DNA of 64,000 nucleotides, from the NCBI GenBank assembly GCA_965230195.1, contig OZ245997.1:6572001-6636000 (forward strand), written 5' to 3'. The stretch's first letter is position 1; each line of letters begins with the position of its first letter. Below the pieces are notes generated by a model that was not told where the DNA came from, searched no databases, and saw nothing but the letters and a program-made list of their open reading frames with translations. Source of the stretch: Putridiphycobacter sp965230195 (lineage in GTDB: Bacteria > Bacteroidota > Bacteroidia > Flavobacteriales_D > Crocinitomicaceae). This document shows, in pieces, positions 27,182 to 35,554 of this stretch. The translations under genes and the position numbers were made by a program.

Positions 27182-30100
27182 GTGAGCATAGAAAAGTCCC
27201 AAAATAGTATTACAGAAAAGTTGGCAGAACTTAGGGAGCAACTGTATGATGTTTCAGCAAGGAATCCATTTATTCACATTAATCAAAGCAAATTATACTT
27301 CAGTAATTCAAGTGAAAGCTCTGAGAAAAATAAATTGGAAAAAATCTATCGGAAGCAACAGTTTTATTTGAAGGAGTATGGATTAGAAACCACTTTATCT
27401 ATTACCTTATTTATAAAGTGGAAATTGCCGTCAAAGACCAGGTTTTATTGCTCACCATTATTGTATAAGCCCGTAAGGCTAAAAAGAACTCAAAAGATTA
27501 CCCTTGAACATGAGGTGATTGAAGAAACGGAACTATGGCAGGTAAACCCTGTTATTGAATCAGTTTTTGCCAGGTTTTTTGATCTTGAATTGCTAAAAGA
27601 GGTCGATAATCCCGAAGTATTAATTCAGCAGATTACGCAACATTTTAATACGGAGCAGGATGCAGTTGAAGTCAGTGAATCTTTATCAGAGTTGGAGAGG
27701 TGGGAAATTATTTCAACCCCTGCGGTAGGTACATTTAACTATAAAAAGAGTGTTCTAGGGTTGGATTACGAACAAATTATTAATTCGCCAAATACAACAA
27801 TTAAGGAGATATTAGGATTTAATCAGTACTTAAAAAAGGAATCAGTTAAGAATAATCTGGAGGCCTTACCACTTGACAGTTCCCAAAAAGAGGTTGTTGC
27901 CCGGGCAGTAGATAATAGTCTGGTTATTCAGGGACCACCGGGAACCGGAAAATCACATACTATTGTGTCTCTCATTCAACATTATACAAGACAGGGAAAA
28001 AAGGTACTGTTTGTTTCTGAAAAGAAGTCAGCACTAGAGGTTGTGTATCAAAGGATGGGTACTTTAAAGCAGTGGGTGGCTTATTTTGATGCAGAGGATA
28101 AACCTAAAAAGAGCTTTTATAAATCATTAAAAAAGAGTTTTGAAGCTGTTTTGGAGCCGGAGGAAAGGCCGGAAGCAAAAGATCTTTCTTTTGAACTGTA
28201 CCAAAGTAATAGTTTAAGTTATCCAGCACAGTATATTGCTCCCGGCCAAAGTGTTAAAGCTTCGTTATACGATTTGGAGTGTTGTTTAACAGAAGCTGAA
28301 TTTAAAAATACAGATTATCACCACCAAAGTCAGGTGCCTGATTTCAACTCCTGGCAAATGTTTCGGGATGATCTGCTGTCCATTGAAAGAATCGCACTGA
28401 AAAAATGGAGTATTAACTCAATTGGGCAATCTCCTTTTCTTCAAATGAATCCCGCAGTACTCCAGGAAGAAGAATCAGTTGGGAGGATTAATAAACGACT
28501 TTTGGAGCTTAAGGAAATTGTTCAGACTGTTCAGGCTATTCAAATGAGATTTAACCTGACAACTGATTGGGACACATTTATCAAATATTGCATCAGTGCA
28601 AGTATTTTGAATATGGTGAATAAAGATCAGATGGATATTTTACTCAAGGGATCAAAGCTTTACAAATCGTTTGACAATTGGGCAAAGAAGTATCAACTGA
28701 CTAAAGCCAGGCTAAAAAAAACAGAATCTTTAAATACCTTATGGGAAAAACAGCCGTCAATTGCTGAAATCGATTTGTATGAAATTCAAATGAATACAAG
28801 GGGTTGGTTTTCCGGAATTAAAAGAAGGAACTTCCATCAGCAATTTTTCAAACCATATAAAGGAAACGTACCGTTGACAAATGCCGGACCAATTCTGGAA
28901 AATTTGAAGAAGGAACATCAGGTCTACCATGAACTTCAGGAAATCATCATAAAACTCAAACATAACCTTAAGATTTTTCATCCGGACAAAGAAATTGACA
29001 ATATTTTAGAGATACGTAAACGTTTGGAAGGATTGTCTCACGACAGTTATCAGGTTATTTTAGAGCGGGAAAATACTGGAGAATGCATTAGTACATTGGC
29101 AGATATGCATGTCAGATTGGGGAATTTTAACAGAATAAAAAGCTATTTATTTCGGGATGAGTTACCTCAGAAAACAGATGGTTTGTTACAATATATTAAT
29201 GCATTTAATAGCAGTACCGGTTTGCTTCAGGAATACCTGCCAGAAGTAAAACTATTGTTAGGGATTCCTTCTAAAATTTTAAGGTTTATTCGTCTGAATC
29301 CATTTTTAATAGCAGAGTTGGAATATAAAATTTATTACCATACCTGGCAAAAGGAAAAAAGATTTGAACCTTACCTTGGGGAGCTTACCGGAGCAAGTTT
29401 ATTGAAGGATATAAACCACTTTAACAAACTTAAAAATCTGGAGTTTAAAAAAATAACCGGAGGTTTTTCTAATTATCAGAGAAGGCAGTGGAAGGATAGG
29501 GAGAAAATCAGTAGCAGCCCGAATGCCAAATTAACGGAAGCGGAAAAAGCACTTAAACAAAATTTTAAACAATCGAAACGTGTTATTGTACATGAAATTA
29601 ATAAACAACAGCGCCATCTACCGGTAAAAACCTTGTTTGACGAAGCAGACGATATTTTGTTAATGCTTCAACCGGTTTGGATGATGAACCCATTGGCAAT
29701 ATCGGAGCGTTTGCCAATTAAAGAAAACATTTTTGATGTGGTTATTTTTGATGAGTCCAGCCAGATTCCATTGGAAGATGCCATACCCACGCTGTTCAGG
29801 GCTAAAAATGCTGTAATTGTCGGTGATAGCCAACAAATGCCTCCGGGCCAGTTTTTTAGTTCCAAAACAGATTCTGTTTCGTTACTCGATCAGGCTGAAC
29901 CTGTTTATCCCTCAACCATGTTGAAATGGCATTACAGAAGCCAACACCCTGATTTAATCTCATTCTCCAATCAGCATTTTTACGATAATCAACTACAGCT
30001 ATTTCCACCAACACAATCAGATTATCCTATTAAATTTCATTATATAAAAAATGGCGTTTTTGATCAGAATGTCAACGAAATGGAAGCCGCTGCAATAGCG

Positions 30101-30802
30101 ACCAGACTTTCAGAGTTGATTAAGGAGACCAGAACGGATATTGCTGTTATTGCATTTTCACTTGAACAGGAAAAATGTATTCGAAAGGCCATCACCAAAA
30201 CCGGTTTGGAATTGCCGGATACGGTTTTGATCCGAAATCTTGAAAATGTACAGGGTATTGAAAAGGAAATTGTACTCATATCAATAGGCTACGCCAAAAA
30301 TGCAGAGGGCAAGCTGAGGTTAAATTTTGGACCAGTGAATCAAAACAGGGGAGAAAACAGACTCAATGTTTTATTTACACGTGCCATTTCAGGAATGGAG
30401 GTCTTTTCGTCGATTGTCAGCAGTGATATTAGCCTCGGTGATAATAAAGGTGTAATGGTACTCAAAGACTTTTTAAACAGAGCACAACAGAAAGCTTTTA
30501 CGGGAGAGTTTGAATCAGAAGATCCGCTCACCAATATAATCCACAAACTCTTATCCGATTCAGGTGTTAATTTTTCATTTTATGCAAAGCAACAGGGGTT
30601 GATTTTAAGCTGTTTTATCCATCACGACTCCAAAAAAATATTATTGGTTAATCCGGGAGTAGATACTGAAGTAGCTATGGATTTAAGTGCAGTAATAGCC
30701 GTTCTGAAAAAGCAGTTTAAGAGTATAAAAATTGTGTTAAATAACGACTGGATTTCAAGCCCTGACAGGGTTAAAAAGGATGTGGTTGATTTTTTTGCAT
30801 GA
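27182..30802 (+). CDS. DUF4011-type superfamily 1 DNA/RNA helicase, 1206 aa
   Basis: The N-terminus (LREQLYDVSARNPFIHI) resembles the DUF4011 signature of large COG1112-type helicases. Superfamily 1 motifs follow: Walker A GPPGTGKS (Lys257), Walker B VVIFDESSQ (Asp857, Glu858, DESS rather than DEAS), motif III VGDSQQMPPGQFF, motif IV-like WHYRSQHPDLISF, motif V VQGIEKEIVLIS and motif VI NVLFTRA. About 500 residues are inserted between Walker A and B. The last 90 residues sit where relatives carry a Vsr-like nuclease, but I do not see its acidic residues. The start is GTG; no in-frame ATG occurs until deep in the gene. Relatives are often found in defence systems; no partner gene is next to it, so that role is a guess. 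Confidence 0.82.
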   Translation: MSIEKSQNSITEKLAELREQLYDVSARNPFIHINQSKLYFSNSSESSEKNKLEKIYRKQQFYLKEYGLETTLSITLFIKWKLPSKTRFYCSPLLYKPVRLKRTQKITLEHEVIEETELWQVNPVIESVFARFFDLELLKEVDNPEVLIQQITQHFNTEQDAVEVSESLSELERWEIISTPAVGTFNYKKSVLGLDYEQIINSPNTTIKEILGFNQYLKKESVKNNLEALPLDSSQKEVVARAVDNSLVIQGPPGTGKSHTIVSLIQHYTRQGKKVLFVSEKKSALEVVYQRMGTLKQWVAYFDAEDKPKKSFYKSLKKSFEAVLEPEERPEAKDLSFELYQSNSLSYPAQYIAPGQSVKASLYDLECCLTEAEFKNTDYHHQSQVPDFNSWQMFRDDLLSIERIALKKWSINSIGQSPFLQMNPAVLQEEESVGRINKRLLELKEIVQTVQAIQMRFNLTTDWDTFIKYCISASILNMVNKDQMDILLKGSKLYKSFDNWAKKYQLTKARLKKTESLNTLWEKQPSIAEIDLYEIQMNTRGWFSGIKRRNFHQQFFKPYKGNVPLTNAGPILENLKKEHQVYHELQEIIIKLKHNLKIFHPDKEIDNILEIRKRLEGLSHDSYQVILERENTGECISTLADMHVRLGNFNRIKSYLFRDELPQKTDGLLQYINAFNSSTGLLQEYLPEVKLLLGIPSKILRFIRLNPFLIAELEYKIYYHTWQKEKRFEPYLGELTGASLLKDINHFNKLKNLEFKKITGGFSNYQRRQWKDREKISSSPNAKLTEAEKALKQNFKQSKRVIVHEINKQQRHLPVKTLFDEADDILLMLQPVWMMNPLAISERLPIKENIFDVVIFDESSQIPLEDAIPTLFRAKNAVIVGDSQQMPPGQFFSSKTDSVSLLDQAEPVYPSTMLKWHYRSQHPDLISFSNQHFYDNQLQLFPPTQSDYPIKFHYIKNGVFDQNVNEMEAAAIATRLSELIKETRTDIAVIAFSLEQEKCIRKAITKTGLELPDTVLIRNLENVQGIEKEIVLISIGYAKNAEGKLRLNFGPVNQNRGENRLNVLFTRAISGMEVFSSIVSSDISLGDNKGVMVLKDFLNRAQQKAFTGEFESEDPLTNIIHKLLSDSGVNFSFYAKQQGLILSCFIHHDSKKILLVNPGVDTEVAMDLSAVIAVLKKQFKSIKIVLNNDWISSPDRVKKDVVDFFA

Positions 30803-30852
30803 TTTGCTCAGGATTTCTATAAAGCATTCAAAGTTGTCTACCCGAGAACAAA

Positions 30853-32925
30853 TTACACCCTAAACCCAAACAAACACACATCATCCAATTGCTCTTCTTT
30901 ACCTTTCCAGTCGTTAAATGCAGTAAGAACTGCTTTTTCCTGCTCCGACATTGGTTGGCCAGCCATTGAAAGGATTAATTTTTTGAGGTTCGAGGTTTTA
31001 TACTTCTTATTTTTTGGTCCACCAAACTGATCAGCAAAACCGTCTGAGAAAAGGTAAAACTGATCTCCCTTTTCAAATGTTAGCGTCCGGGTGGTAAAGG
31101 GTACTGATTTTTCAAATTTCCCTACCGGTTGTTTGTCAGGTGCATGAATAATTAATTGCTCACCCTGTACTTGCCAGAGTGGATTATTAGCTCCGGCCCA
31201 TTTCAATTGATTGGTGGTACGGTTCAAAACTCCAATACTAATGTCCATCCCATCTTTGATATCATGCTGTTCACTCGAAAAAGTTTGAGAAATCAGGGTT
31301 CTGACTTTGTCCAGAATTAATCCGGGACCGGTGAGTTGATGTTCATATATGGCAGCATTGAGGGCATTATGACAAACTACACTAACCATGGCTCCAGGCA
31401 CACCATGCCCCGTACAATCTGCAACAGCGAAGTATACGGACTGATCGATTTGTTCAAACCAATAAAAATCACCTGCAACAATATCTTTAGGCAGGTAGAC
31501 TAAAAAAGAGTCTGGAAAAAGTGAGTGGATATGAGATGGTTTAGGCAGAATAGCATTTTGAATCCGTTGGGCATAGGCAATACTATCAAAAATTTCCTTG
31601 TTTTTGATTTCTATAACCTCTTTTTGTTGTTCAACATCCTGTTTTTGTTCACTAATGATAACATTAGCCGCTTTGGTTTTTTTGTTATTGCGGTAAATTA
31701 CAATCAGGAGAACAGTCAACAATGAAGCTACAGTACTACTGATAATCAAAATCCAGTACTTGGTTTTACGTTGTTGTACTTCTTCCAGTTTTTTGTTATC
31801 CAACTTGACCTGAATGAGCTCATTTTTATTGTGGAGATTGGCAATTTCCATTATTTTCTCATTGGTTTGATATCGTATTTCCAACTCATTGATATTATCT
31901 GAAGATTGTTGACTATTCAGTTGGTCCTGCCATTTTACAAATGCCTGCAGATTGACAAATGCATTTTTATAATCAAGGGTTTCGCTGTACAAGTCAGCCA
32001 GGGTTTGATAAACGGAAACCTTGTTTTGGATTAATTCCATTTCCAGGATTTTTGGCTTCAGGTTTTCTAAAATCAGAATCGCGGCAGTTGGATTAGAAAT
32101 CCGTACCATTTTAGCTTCAATAAAGGCAGCATCAATTAATCCGTCCTGATCATCAATACCGGTATAAAACGTCTTGGCATTCTCAAGATATTGTTTTGCT
32201 GTTTTAAGCTCTTGCTTTACAATGTAAAAATTGGCCAGGTTGAGTTGACTGGAACCAATAATAATGAGGTAGTTGACAGCCCGTGCAGATTGCAGGGCTT
32301 GTTTTGAGCAGTAAATAGCAGAATCGGTTTTGCCTTCCTGTTCAAAGCAAGTGGCTATATTCGAATAGCTCAAAGCTATACCGATACTATCATTTCTTTG
32401 GGTAAATAAATCAAGGGCTTTATTGTAGTAAAACCGCGCTTTTTCCGAATTACCCTGGTTAATGTAATTAACACCTATATTATTATAGCCATAATTTTCC
32501 CATTCAATATCACCGCAGGCCTTGAGGTTGGTAATACCATCCTGAAAATGCTGAAGACTTAAATCCAGATCACCTAATTTAGTATAGTAACTGCCTATAC
32601 TCAGGTGGTATCGGCCCAGGAGTTGAGTATGGTTCTCTTTTTGTGCAATATCATAGGCATAGTTAAAGGCCTGGTAGGCCTCTGCGTACTCTGAATTGTA
32701 AAAATGAATCCATCCCCGGTATATTGAAGCAAATCCCTTTCCAGGTTCATAATGAATAATATCCGATAATGAATCAGCCTGATGGGCATAATGTAGTACC
32801 ATTGAAAAATCGGACGACATTGACTCCCATGCCAGCTGATTTAATGAATCAATTGCAGTTGTTTTTGGTGCGGAACGGGCAAAATTGGGGAGTAGTACGA
32901 TACTCAGAACTAAAAAAAGCCTCAT
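30853..32925 (-). CDS. TPR-containing membrane-anchored PP2C/SpoIIE-type phosphatase
   Basis: 690 residues: signal peptide (1-18), about seven tetratricopeptide-like repeats (about 30-330; repeats such as YGYNNIGVNYINQGNSEKAR), one transmembrane helix (about 390-412), a coiled coil (about 415-450), the linker FDSIAYAQRIQNAILP typical of Bacteroidota SpoIIE proteins, and a SpoIIE phosphatase domain (about 480-690) with KDIVAGDFYWF, ADCTGHGVPGAMVS and SDGFADQFGG. The family removes phosphate from Ser/Thr on regulatory proteins in response to an outside signal sensed by the TPR part. It stands alone; the helicase gene converges on it with 50 bases between. Confidence 0.92.
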   Translation of the reverse strand: MRLFLVLSIVLLPNFARSAPKTTAIDSLNQLAWESMSSDFSMVLHYAHQADSLSDIIHYEPGKGFASIYRGWIHFYNSEYAEAYQAFNYAYDIAQKENHTQLLGRYHLSIGSYYTKLGDLDLSLQHFQDGITNLKACGDIEWENYGYNNIGVNYINQGNSEKARFYYNKALDLFTQRNDSIGIALSYSNIATCFEQEGKTDSAIYCSKQALQSARAVNYLIIIGSSQLNLANFYIVKQELKTAKQYLENAKTFYTGIDDQDGLIDAAFIEAKMVRISNPTAAILILENLKPKILEMELIQNKVSVYQTLADLYSETLDYKNAFVNLQAFVKWQDQLNSQQSSDNINELEIRYQTNEKIMEIANLHNKNELIQVKLDNKKLEEVQQRKTKYWILIISSTVASLLTVLLIVIYRNNKKTKAANVIISEQKQDVEQQKEVIEIKNKEIFDSIAYAQRIQNAILPKPSHIHSLFPDSFLVYLPKDIVAGDFYWFEQIDQSVYFAVADCTGHGVPGAMVSVVCHNALNAAIYEHQLTGPGLILDKVRTLISQTFSSEQHDIKDGMDISIGVLNRTTNQLKWAGANNPLWQVQGEQLIIHAPDKQPVGKFEKSVPFTTRTLTFEKGDQFYLFSDGFADQFGGPKNKKYKTSNLKKLILSMAGQPMSEQEKAVLTAFNDWKGKEEQLDDVCLFGFRV

Positions 32926-32950
32926 AAGCTGCTAAGATAGAAAATTTGAA

Positions 32951-33355
32951 CTATTTTCTTAAAGCTGCAAGTTCGCGTTTCAACCCTTCAATAATCTCAT
33001 CTTTGGCGTTGATCAGCTTGTCTTTTGTAGTAATCACATTGTTCTGATAGTCGATAATAATGTCTTTATCAATGCATTTCTTGCAATTACCTTTGTTATA
33101 AGTCGGATTATTTTCATTGACCATAGCCTCTTCAGGAATAAACATTTCACCTTTACCGGTAGTCAGCCAAAAATAATTAATGTCAAGCTCATTTGCAAGC
33201 AATTTAATTTTTGAAATTTTCATGGATTTCCTGCTAAACGCAGAACCGATCGAAGATTTAGTGACACCCAGAATTTCACCAAGATCTTTGTGGTTCAGGC
33301 CAAGCTTGCGCCTGGCTTCATCAAGTCTTTTAATTATTACTGCAATATCATCCAT
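32951..33355 (-). CDS. XRE-type HTH regulator with C-terminal coiled coil, copy 1
   Basis: 134 residues. The N-terminal half is a helix-turn-helix of the XRE/phage CI-like kind (RLDEARRKLGLNHKDLG, VTKSSIGSAFSRKSMKISKI, then INYFWLTTGKGEMF). A linker with CKKC leads to a C-terminal helix with heptad character (VITTKDKLINAKDEIIEGL), a likely dimer coil. It matches copy 2 at 116 of 134 positions; all but three differences lie in the C-terminal half. A promoter for a short RNA runs the other way 52 bases upstream, with an inverted repeat over its -33 element. A self-regulating repressor of that promoter is the simplest reading. No effector or toxin gene is next to it. Confidence 0.88.
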   Translation of the reverse strand: MDDIAVIIKRLDEARRKLGLNHKDLGEILGVTKSSIGSAFSRKSMKISKIKLLANELDINYFWLTTGKGEMFIPEEAMVNENNPTYNKGNCKKCIDKDIIIDYQNNVITTKDKLINAKDEIIEGLKRELAALRK

Positions 33356-33385
33356 TTACCTAAAACAAATTAAAGCAAAATAAAA

Positions 33386-33420
33386 ATCCCAAAAGAGCTG
33401 TAAAAGTTTGCGTTTGAGAT
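33386..33420. promoter_or_regulatory. Imperfect inverted repeat over the sRNA promoter, copy 1 (candidate operator)
   Basis: ATCCCAAAAG (33386-33395) and CGTTTGAGAT (33411-33420) form half-sites ATCnCAAAnG and CnTTTGnGAT around a 15-base spacer, covering the -33 TTTG of the divergent RNA promoter. Copy 2 has the same layout with one better match. Confidence 0.55.
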
Positions 33421-33437
33421 TTTTATTTATATATTTG
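33407..33437 (+). promoter_or_regulatory. Promoter of structured sRNA copy 1
   Basis: TTTG (33407-33410), 19-base spacer, TATATTTG (33430-33437): exact Bacteroidota consensus, pointing away from the HTH gene. Expected start near 33443. Confidence 0.85.
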
Positions 33438-33443
33438 TATCAA

Positions 33444-33598
33444 AAATTAAATACAAATCGCCAGTTGATTCGGTAAACAGAATCAATTACAAAATTAAAG
33501 TCTTAACCCGCATTGATTGTATGTGATCAATGCCTATAATTCAGTTTGGCGACTGTATTATAAAAAGGGGTGTGGCTATTGTTGCTACACCCTTATTT
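33444..33598 (+). ncRNA. Structured small RNA, copy 1 (about 155 nt)
   Basis: The RNA has a consensus promoter and ends in a terminator. Proposed fold: closing stem TCGCCA/TGGCGA (33458-33463 with 33547-33552) around hairpin 1 (33465-33471 with 33480-33486, 8-base loop) and hairpin 2 (CATTGAT/ATCAATG, 33511-33517 with 33526-33532), then the terminator hairpin (33568-33592). Copy 2 keeps every stem; in hairpin 1 the pair A68-T83 (33468/33483) is G-C in copy 2, and C71-G80 is U-G. A frame starting at 33530 crosses it but its differences from copy 2 are nearly all amino-acid changing, which argues against coding. I know no RNA family with this layout. The 5' end is predicted, not measured. Confidence 0.7.
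33568..33598 (+). terminator. Terminator of sRNA copy 1
   Basis: GGGTGTGGC (33568-33576) pairs with GCTACACCC (33584-33592) in nine pairs including one G-U, with A-rich lead and TTATTT tail. Confidence 0.85.
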
Positions 33599-33763
33599 AC
33601 CTTTAACAAATCTAGTAAAAAAATTGCTTTTTTGGGTTTAGAACCCTTTATCATTTATGTTAATTGTGAAATAATAACTTGTAAATCAGGTGTTCTATTA
33701 AGCCGAGGAATGGCTAACACGTCAAAATTGGTTTTCCTTTTCTCAGTTTTTGGTTAATCCAAT
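33599..33763. other. Gap between sRNA copy 1 and HTH copy 2: nothing recognised
   Basis: 165 bases, AT-rich, between the copy 1 terminator and the end of the second HTH gene. Only the first 30 bases resemble the matching place in copy 2. I see no gene, hairpin or promoter here. Confidence 0.5.
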
Positions 33764-34168
33764 CTATTTTCTCAATAATTCCAATTCACGTTTGAGGCTT
33801 TCAATAATCTCATCTTTGGCATTGATGAGCTCATCCTTTGTGGAAATCACATTATTTTGAAACTCTATAATGATATCTTTATCAATACATTTTCTGCAAT
33901 TGGCCTTGTTATAAATTGGATTATTTTCGTTGACTATACCGGAATCCTGAATAAACATTTCACCTTTACCGGTAGTGAGCCAAAAATAATTGATGTTAAG
34001 CTCATTAGCGAGTAATTTAATTTTTGAAATTTTCATGGACTTTCTGCTGAAGGCAGAACCGATCGAAGACTTAGTGACACCCAGAATATCACCAAGATCT
34101 TTATGATTCAGACCAAGTTTACGCCTGGCCTCATCAAGCCTCTTAACTATTACTGCAATATCGTCCAT
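33764..34168 (-). CDS. XRE-type HTH regulator with C-terminal coiled coil, copy 2
   Basis: 134 residues, a tandem paralogue of the gene at 32951. The first 73 residues differ at only three places, all conservative (I8V, E27D, D58N), so the DNA-binding part is under tight constraint. The C-terminal part differs at 15 places, including four in a row after GEMFI (PEEA to QDSG plus M to I). The CxxC pair is kept (NCRKC). As in copy 1 a consensus promoter for a short RNA points away from it 50 bases upstream. The near-identical HTH suggests that both regulators read both operators; the diverged coil could limit mixed dimers. This is inference. Confidence 0.88.
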   Translation of the reverse strand: MDDIAVIVKRLDEARRKLGLNHKDLGDILGVTKSSIGSAFSRKSMKISKIKLLANELNINYFWLTTGKGEMFIQDSGIVNENNPIYNKANCRKCIDKDIIIEFQNNVISTKDELINAKDEIIESLKRELELLRK

Positions 34169-34196
34169 CTATCAAATCAGCTAAAACAAAATAATG

Positions 34197-34231
34197 ATCC
34201 CAAAAGAGCTTTCAAAGTTTGCTTTTGAGAT
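34197..34231. promoter_or_regulatory. Inverted repeat over the sRNA promoter, copy 2 (candidate operator)
   Basis: ATCCCAAAAG (34197-34206) and CTTTTGAGAT (34222-34231) form ATCnCAAAAG/CTTTTGnGAT, nine matching positions per arm around a 15-base spacer. The site covers the -33 TTTG at 34218-34221 and lies 29 bases upstream of the HTH start, so one dimer could control both directions. Confidence 0.62.
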
Positions 34232-34248
34232 TTATGTTTTTACATTTG
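34218..34248 (+). promoter_or_regulatory. Promoter of structured sRNA copy 2
   Basis: TTTG (34218-34221), 19-base spacer, TACATTTG (34241-34248): exact consensus, same geometry as copy 1. Confidence 0.85.
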
Positions 34249-34254
34249 CATCAA

Positions 34255-34405
34255 AAATTAAATACAAATCGCCAATGGTTTTATAAAATGAACCAATACC
34301 AATAAAATCTTAACCCGCATTGATTACATACAATCAATGCCTATAATTCAGTTTGGCGACTGTTTTATAAAAAGGGGTGTGGCTATTACTGCTACACCCT
34401 TATTT
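34255..34405 (+). ncRNA. Structured small RNA, copy 2 (about 150 nt)
   Basis: Same fold as copy 1: closing stem TCGCCA/TGGCGA (34269-34274 with 34354-34359), hairpin 1 (34276-34281 with 34290-34295, 8-base loop), hairpin 2 (CATTGATT/AATCAATG, 34318-34325 with 34332-34339), then the terminator. Hairpin 1 has G78-C93 where copy 1 has A-T, and hairpin 2 has a T-A pair where copy 1 has T-G. Loops and linkers vary more than stems: the terminator loop reads TATTACT against TATTGTT. Conserved single-stranded stretches are the 5' part ATCAAAAATTAAATACAAA, the segment TCTTAACCCG before hairpin 2, and CCTATAATTCAGTT before the closing strand; they could be target-pairing or protein-binding sites. Confidence 0.7.
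34375..34405 (+). terminator. Terminator of sRNA copy 2
   Basis: GGGTGTGGC (34375-34383) pairs with GCTACACCC (34391-34399), followed by TTATTT. Identical arms to copy 1, different loop. Confidence 0.85.
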
Positions 34406-34510
34406 ACAATAGCAAATCTAGCAAAAAAAAATTACTTCCGTTGCTTTATAATGTATGATGTATAGGTTTGGTACAGAATAATGTACTATAAATCAGAGAT
34501 GTTTTCCAGA

Positions 34511-35353
34511 TCAGGGAATCCATTTGATATCCTTAAAATTGGGTTTTCTCTTTTCCAAAAAGGCATTTCGCCCTTCCTTAGCCTCATCAGTCATATAAGC
34601 CAGACGGGTGGCTTCTCCTGCAAATACTTGTTGTCCAACCATACCATCATCAGTTAAATTCATGGCAAACTTCAGCATTTTGATTGAAGTAGGCGATTTT
34701 CCTAATACTTCCTGTGCCCACTCATAGGCAGTATCTTCTAACTCATCATGAGGAATAACAGCGTTAACCATTCCCATTTCATAAGCTTCCTGTGCTGAAT
34801 AATTACGACCTAAAAAGAAAATTTCCCGTGCTTTTTTCTGTCCCACCATCTTAGCAAGATAAGCTGATCCATAACCACCGTCAAAACTGGTTACATCCGC
34901 ATCAGTTTGTTTAAAAATAGCATGTTCTTTACTGGCTAATGTCATATCACAAACCACGTGCAAAGAATGTCCGCCACCAACAGCCCAACCGGGAACTACG
35001 GCAATGACAACCTTAGGCATAAAACGAATGAGTCGTTGTACTTCAAGAATATTCAACCTGTGCATACCATCATCTCCAACATAACCCTGGTGACCTCTGG
35101 CTTTTTGATCTCCACCTGAGCAGAATGAATATACACCATCCTTAGTAGATGGCCCTTCTGCTGACAATAAAACCACACCAATAGAAGTATCCTCCTGTGC
35201 ATCATAAAATGCTCTATAGAGCTCGGAAGTGGTTTTGGGTCTGAATGCATTTCTGACATTCGGACGGTTAAAGGCAATTCTTGCCACACCATTGGCTTTT
35301 TTATAGGTAATATCTTCGAATTCAATGGCAGTTTTCCAGTTAATCTTTGTCAT
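34511..35353 (-). CDS. menB: 1,4-dihydroxy-2-naphthoyl-CoA synthase MenB
   Basis: 280 residues of the crotonase fold. MenB closes the ring of O-succinylbenzoyl-CoA in menaquinone synthesis. Typical MenB blocks are present: YSFCSGGDQKARG, VVPGWAVGGGHSLHVVCD (oxyanion-hole glycines), the TDADVTSFDGGYGSAYLA segment and the C-terminal EGRNAFLEKRKPNFKDIKWIP, which distinguish it from general enoyl-CoA hydratases. No other men gene is in the window. It stands alone on the minus strand, divergent from the polyamine operon. Confidence 0.97.
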   Translation of the reverse strand: MTKINWKTAIEFEDITYKKANGVARIAFNRPNVRNAFRPKTTSELYRAFYDAQEDTSIGVVLLSAEGPSTKDGVYSFCSGGDQKARGHQGYVGDDGMHRLNILEVQRLIRFMPKVVIAVVPGWAVGGGHSLHVVCDMTLASKEHAIFKQTDADVTSFDGGYGSAYLAKMVGQKKAREIFFLGRNYSAQEAYEMGMVNAVIPHDELEDTAYEWAQEVLGKSPTSIKMLKFAMNLTDDGMVGQQVFAGEATRLAYMTDEAKEGRNAFLEKRKPNFKDIKWIP

Positions 35354-35477
35354 GTGATCTTATTTTGATACACAAAACTAAACAATTCTATTGATTAAAA
35401 ATATGATCGACAGGATTGAGCTAACATTATGTTAAGTTCAAGAAGATTATAATTAATTGTTATTTTTTTTAAAACTG

Positions 35478-35507
35478 TTGCACTTATCGATATTAAATGT
35501 ATTTTTG
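35478..35507 (+). promoter_or_regulatory. Promoter of the polyamine operon
   Basis: TTG (35478-35480), 19-base spacer, TATTTTTG (35500-35507). Predicted start near 35513, giving a leader of about 40 bases before the arginine decarboxylase ATG at 35555. Confidence 0.8.
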
Positions 35508-35554
35508 GAGGCCTCATTTTTTATTGAAGGGTTAATAAATTACTGATATTTTAA

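Noticed and set aside
33530..33757. Open frame of 75 residues across sRNA copy 1, with a similar frame start in copy 2
   Set aside because: The first 24 codons look conserved, but nearly all base differences between copies change the amino acid, and the frame runs through the terminator. RNA structure explains the conservation better than coding does.
32951..34440. Retron, toxin-antitoxin or CRISPR-like reading of the HTH/sRNA module
   Set aside because: There is no reverse transcriptase, toxin frame, repeat array or cas gene nearby. The RNAs have no tandem repeats of the type III antitoxin kind.
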